Source of the DNA: Lutibaculum baratangense AMV1
Lineage (GTDB): Bacteria > Pseudomonadota > Alphaproteobacteria > Rhizobiales > Tepidamorphaceae
Reading direction: 5' to 3'
Length of the DNA stretch: 64,000 nucleotides
NCBI RefSeq assembly: GCF_000496075.1
Contig: NZ_AWXZ01000039.1
Span: forward strand, 496,001 to 560,000
Shown: positions 61,870 to 64,000 of the stretch, in pieces
Layout of the letters: the number at the start of each line of letters is the position of its first letter
Position numbering within the stretch: the first letter of the stretch is position 1
Made by a program: the position numbers and the translations under genes
Notes under the pieces: generated by a model
Seen by the model: the letters and a program-made list of their open reading frames with translations, nothing else
Told to the model about the DNA's origin: nothing
The model's database searches: none

Positions 61870-63397
61870 GCATGTGAGGGCGGCCGAGCAGGCCGCTCCG
61901 GGGCGCCTGCCGGGCCTGAGGCCGGTCGGCGTGGTGGACATCGGCTCGAACTCCGTCCGCCTCGTCGTGTACGAGGGGCTCTCGCGGTCGCCCACGCCGC
62001 TCTTCAACGAAAAGGTGCTCTGCGGCCTCGGCCGGCACGTCGCCTCGAAAGGCATTCTCGACGAGGACGCGATCGACAAGGCGCTCACGGCGCTCCGCCG
62101 GTTCAAGGCTCTCGCGAACTGCCTCGAGGTCCAGTCGCTGCACGTGATCGCCACGGCCGCGGCGCGGGAGGCGTCGAACGGGCCGGCCTTCGTCGAAGCC
62201 TGCGAGAGGATCTGCGGCACCGAAGTCCGCGTTCTCACGGGACCGGAAGAGGCGGAGCTCTCCGCCTTCGGCGTCCTCGCCGGGATGCATCGCCCCGCGG
62301 GGCTGGTCGGGGACATGGGCGGCGGCAGCCTCGAGATCGTCGACATCGACGCCCAGCACATCGGCGAAGGCGCCACGATGCCGCTTGGTGGCCTGCGCCT
62401 CATGGACGTCGCCGGTCGCTCGCTGAAGAAGGCTGAGAAGTTCGTCAGCGACACGTTCGATGCGATGCCGGATCTCGCGGCGGGCCGTGACCGGGACTTC
62501 TACGCGATCGGGGGCACGTTCCGGGCCCTTGCGCGTCTCCACATGGCGCAGAGCGGCTACACGCTGCACGTCATGCACGGCTACACGATCCCCGCCCAGG
62601 CGGCGATCGAGTTCTGCGGCCTCGTGAAGTCGGAGAAGCCGGGAACGCTCGGCGGCATCAGCGCGGTGAGCGAAGCCAGGCAGGGCCTCCTGCCATACGG
62701 GGCGATCGTGCTCGAGCAGCTCCTGCGCCGGGCGGAGCCGAACCGTGTGGTCATCTCGGCCTACGGCGTGCGCGAGGGGCTGCTCTACACGCTGCTGCCG
62801 GAGTTCGAGCGGCAGCAGGATCCGCTTCTCGTGGCCTGCGCCCAGCTCGGCTACCTGCGCTCGCGGTCGCCGGACGCCGGCGAGGAGCTCTTCGAGTGGA
62901 CGTCGATGCTGTTCGAACAGGCGGGTCTCGACGAGACGCCCGAGGAGCGCAGGCTGCGCCACGCGGCCTGCCTCGTCGTCGATATCGGCTGGCGCGCCCA
63001 TCCCGACTACCGTGGCGAGCAGTCGCTGAACATCCTCGCGAACGCCTCGCTGAGCGGCATAGACCACCCGGGGCGGGCGTTCCTCTCGCTGGCCATCTAC
63101 TACCGCTACGCGGGGCTGGTCTCAGACGAGATGAGCCCCCAGATCCGCGAGCTCGCGAGCCCACGCCTCCTCCACCGGGCGCGCGTGCTCGGCGGGGCCA
63201 TGCGCGTGGCACTGCTTCTGTGTGGTGGCATGTCAGGGATCCTCTCCCACACGCCGATCCGCCTCGAGAACGAGGTCCTGACGCTCTCCCTCGACGGGGA
63301 GGCAGCGGCGCTGGCCGGCAGCCGCGTCGAGACGCGGCTCAAGAACCTCGCCAAGCTCCTGTCCTGCCGGTGGGCGATCGAGGCGCCGCCGGAATAG
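61856..63397 (+). CDS. ppx: Exopolyphosphatase / Ppx-GppA phosphatase
   Basis: 513 residues; Ppx/GppA actin-like fold with [16 protein letters not shown] and [13 protein letters not shown] as the two phosphate-binding motifs, [11 protein letters not shown] between, and a C-terminal HD-like helical domain. Hydrolyses the polymer made by the preceding ppk; it may also act on pppGpp. Start overlaps ppk by 14 bases. Confidence 0.95.
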   Translation: MTPLEHVRAAEQAAPGRLPGLRPVGVVDIGSNSVRLVVYEGLSRSPTPLFNEKVLCGLGRHVASKGILDEDAIDKALTALRRFKALANCLEVQSLHVIATAAAREASNGPAFVEACERICGTEVRVLTGPEEAELSAFGVLAGMHRPAGLVGDMGGGSLEIVDIDAQHIGEGATMPLGGLRLMDVAGRSLKKAEKFVSDTFDAMPDLAAGRDRDFYAIGGTFRALARLHMAQSGYTLHVMHGYTIPAQAAIEFCGLVKSEKPGTLGGISAVSEARQGLLPYGAIVLEQLLRRAEPNRVVISAYGVREGLLYTLLPEFERQQDPLLVACAQLGYLRSRSPDAGEELFEWTSMLFEQAGLDETPEERRLRHAACLVVDIGWRAHPDYRGEQSLNILANASLSGIDHPGRAFLSLAIYYRYAGLVSDEMSPQIRELASPRLLHRARVLGGAMRVALLLCGGMSGILSHTPIRLENEVLTLSLDGEAAALAGSRVETRLKNLAKLLSCRWAIEAPPE

Positions 63398-63420
63398 GGG
63401 GGGCGGGGTGTCGGACTTCC

Positions 63421-64000
63421 TCAGCCCGAGCGGCTTCGGGAGCGCCGCTTCTCGTTGCGGGCGGGAGGCTCGCGATCCTCCACGCGCAGCGACTCGCCCT
63501 GCACGGCTAGCGCGAGGCGCCCGTGCTTCAGCGCCAGCGCCTTCTCGCCGAACAGCTCGCGCCGCCAGCCGGAGAGGGCCGGCACGTCGGCCTCGTCGTC
63601 GGCGGCCAGCGCCTCGACCTCTTCGGAGTTGGCGATGAGCCGCGATGCGACGCGGTTGCGGTCGGCCACGTGCTTCAGGAGAACCTTCAGGAGATCCGCC
63701 ACGGGCCCCGCCGCGCGGCGCGCGCCGTCGCTGCGGGGCACCCGCGGCAGCTCCTCGGCGGGCCGCGCTTTCACGCGCTTGACGATCGCCACGATCTCCC
63801 GGCCGCTCGCCGAGCGCTCGTATCCGTTCGGCACGCCGCGCAGACGGCCGAGCGCCTGCTCGCTGTCGGGTGCGTGGGCGGCAACCTCGTAGAGCGCGTC
63901 GTCCTTCAGGACTCGCGACCGCGGCACGTCGCGCGTCTGCGCCTCGCGCTCGCGCCACTCCGCAAGCTCCATGAGAATGGCGAGATCCCGCGGCTTCTTC
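63421..64000 (-). CDS. rnd: Ribonuclease D, C-terminal part (5' end beyond window)
   Basis: The 192 visible residues continue an open frame from the right edge and correspond to the HRDC domains of RNase D (MELAEWREREAQTRDVPRSRVLKDD, RLIANSEEVEALAADDE). The exonuclease domain with the DEDDy residues lies outside the window. The stop is 23 bases from the ppx stop, convergent. Ribonuclease D matures tRNA 3' ends. The C-terminus is arginine-rich. Confidence 0.88.
   Translation of the reverse strand, partial: KKPRDLAILMELAEWREREAQTRDVPRSRVLKDDALYEVAAHAPDSEQALGRLRGVPNGYERSASGREIVAIVKRVKARPAEELPRVPRSDGARRAAGPVADLLKVLLKHVADRNRVASRLIANSEEVEALAADDEADVPALSGWRRELFGEKALALKHGRLALAVQGESLRVEDREPPARNEKRRSRSRSG

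Overview
This window is a stretch of high-GC (visibly well above 60%) chromosomal DNA from an alphaproteobacterium. The main support is gene order: rpsB-tsf-pyrH-frr-uppS-cdsA-dxr-rseP-bamA-lpxD-fabZ-lpxA-lpxI-lpxB-gltA, then gltX | comEC-lexA against moeA-moaC-trpC-trpD-trpG-trpE-ppiD, then tpiA-secG-pyrG-eno-(ftsB-like)-pdhA-pdhB-pdhC-lpd, then (DUF2066)-pgsA-(AI-2E)-hdaA-ppk-ppx-rnd. Other supports are LpxI in place of LpxH, an E1-beta subunit with its own lipoyl domain, an HdaA-type DnaA paralogue, and SOS boxes of the GTTC-N7-GTTC type. The order resembles Rhodospirillales-like lineages more than Rhizobiales or Rhodobacterales, but that is inference.

Layout. (1) 1-6415: a carnitine-type catabolic cluster. 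Four minus-strand genes (ADP-forming acyl-CoA synthetase cut by the window edge, acyl-CoA dehydrogenase, fused carnitine dehydrogenase/betainyl-CoA thioesterase, beta-keto acid cleavage enzyme) run away from a divergent GlxA/CdhR-type AraC regulator. (2) 6510-8210: a HAD phosphatase and a YihY/BrkB membrane protein. (3) 8312-23069: one long plus-strand block for translation, ribosome recycling, isoprenoid and undecaprenyl synthesis, phospholipid synthesis, outer-membrane assembly and lipid A. It starts at a clear promoter and meets gltA at a bidirectional hairpin terminator. (4) 24685-27476: a small envelope-stress island. SH3-domain and EF-hand secreted proteins on the minus strand face an ECF sigma factor, a single-pass membrane protein and a Spy/CnrX-like periplasmic sensor with overlapping reading frames. 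(5) 27693-39978: gltX, comEC, lexA and a seven-gene ppiD-trp-moaC-moeA operon. (6) 40174-49671: a corrinoid-reactivation pair, tpiA, a secreted alpha/beta hydrolase, secG, pyrG, a VOC protein, topoisomerase IB, a DUF1835 protein and enolase. (7) 49741-55707: an FtsB/DivIC-like protein and the whole pyruvate dehydrogenase complex. (8) 55738-64000: GlsB-like protein, DUF2066 protein, pgsA, AI-2E family protein, hdaA, ppk1, ppx and the C-terminal part of ribonuclease D.

Most of the window is ordinary core genome with dense, translationally coupled gene pairs. The parts that repay a second look are the ECF sigma/sensor operon, whose sensor lacks the histidine and cysteine metal ligands of CnrX; the carnitine cluster with its ADP-forming synthetase and an Asp-for-Glu acyl-CoA dehydrogenase; the isolated MetH-type reactivation protein; hairpins placed at the rpsB-tsf and bamA-lpxD junctions; two operators before lexA; and a 98-bp near-identical DNA segment shared by the two lipoyl domains of the pyruvate dehydrogenase genes. 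I saw no tRNA, rRNA, insertion sequence, phage gene or CRISPR array.
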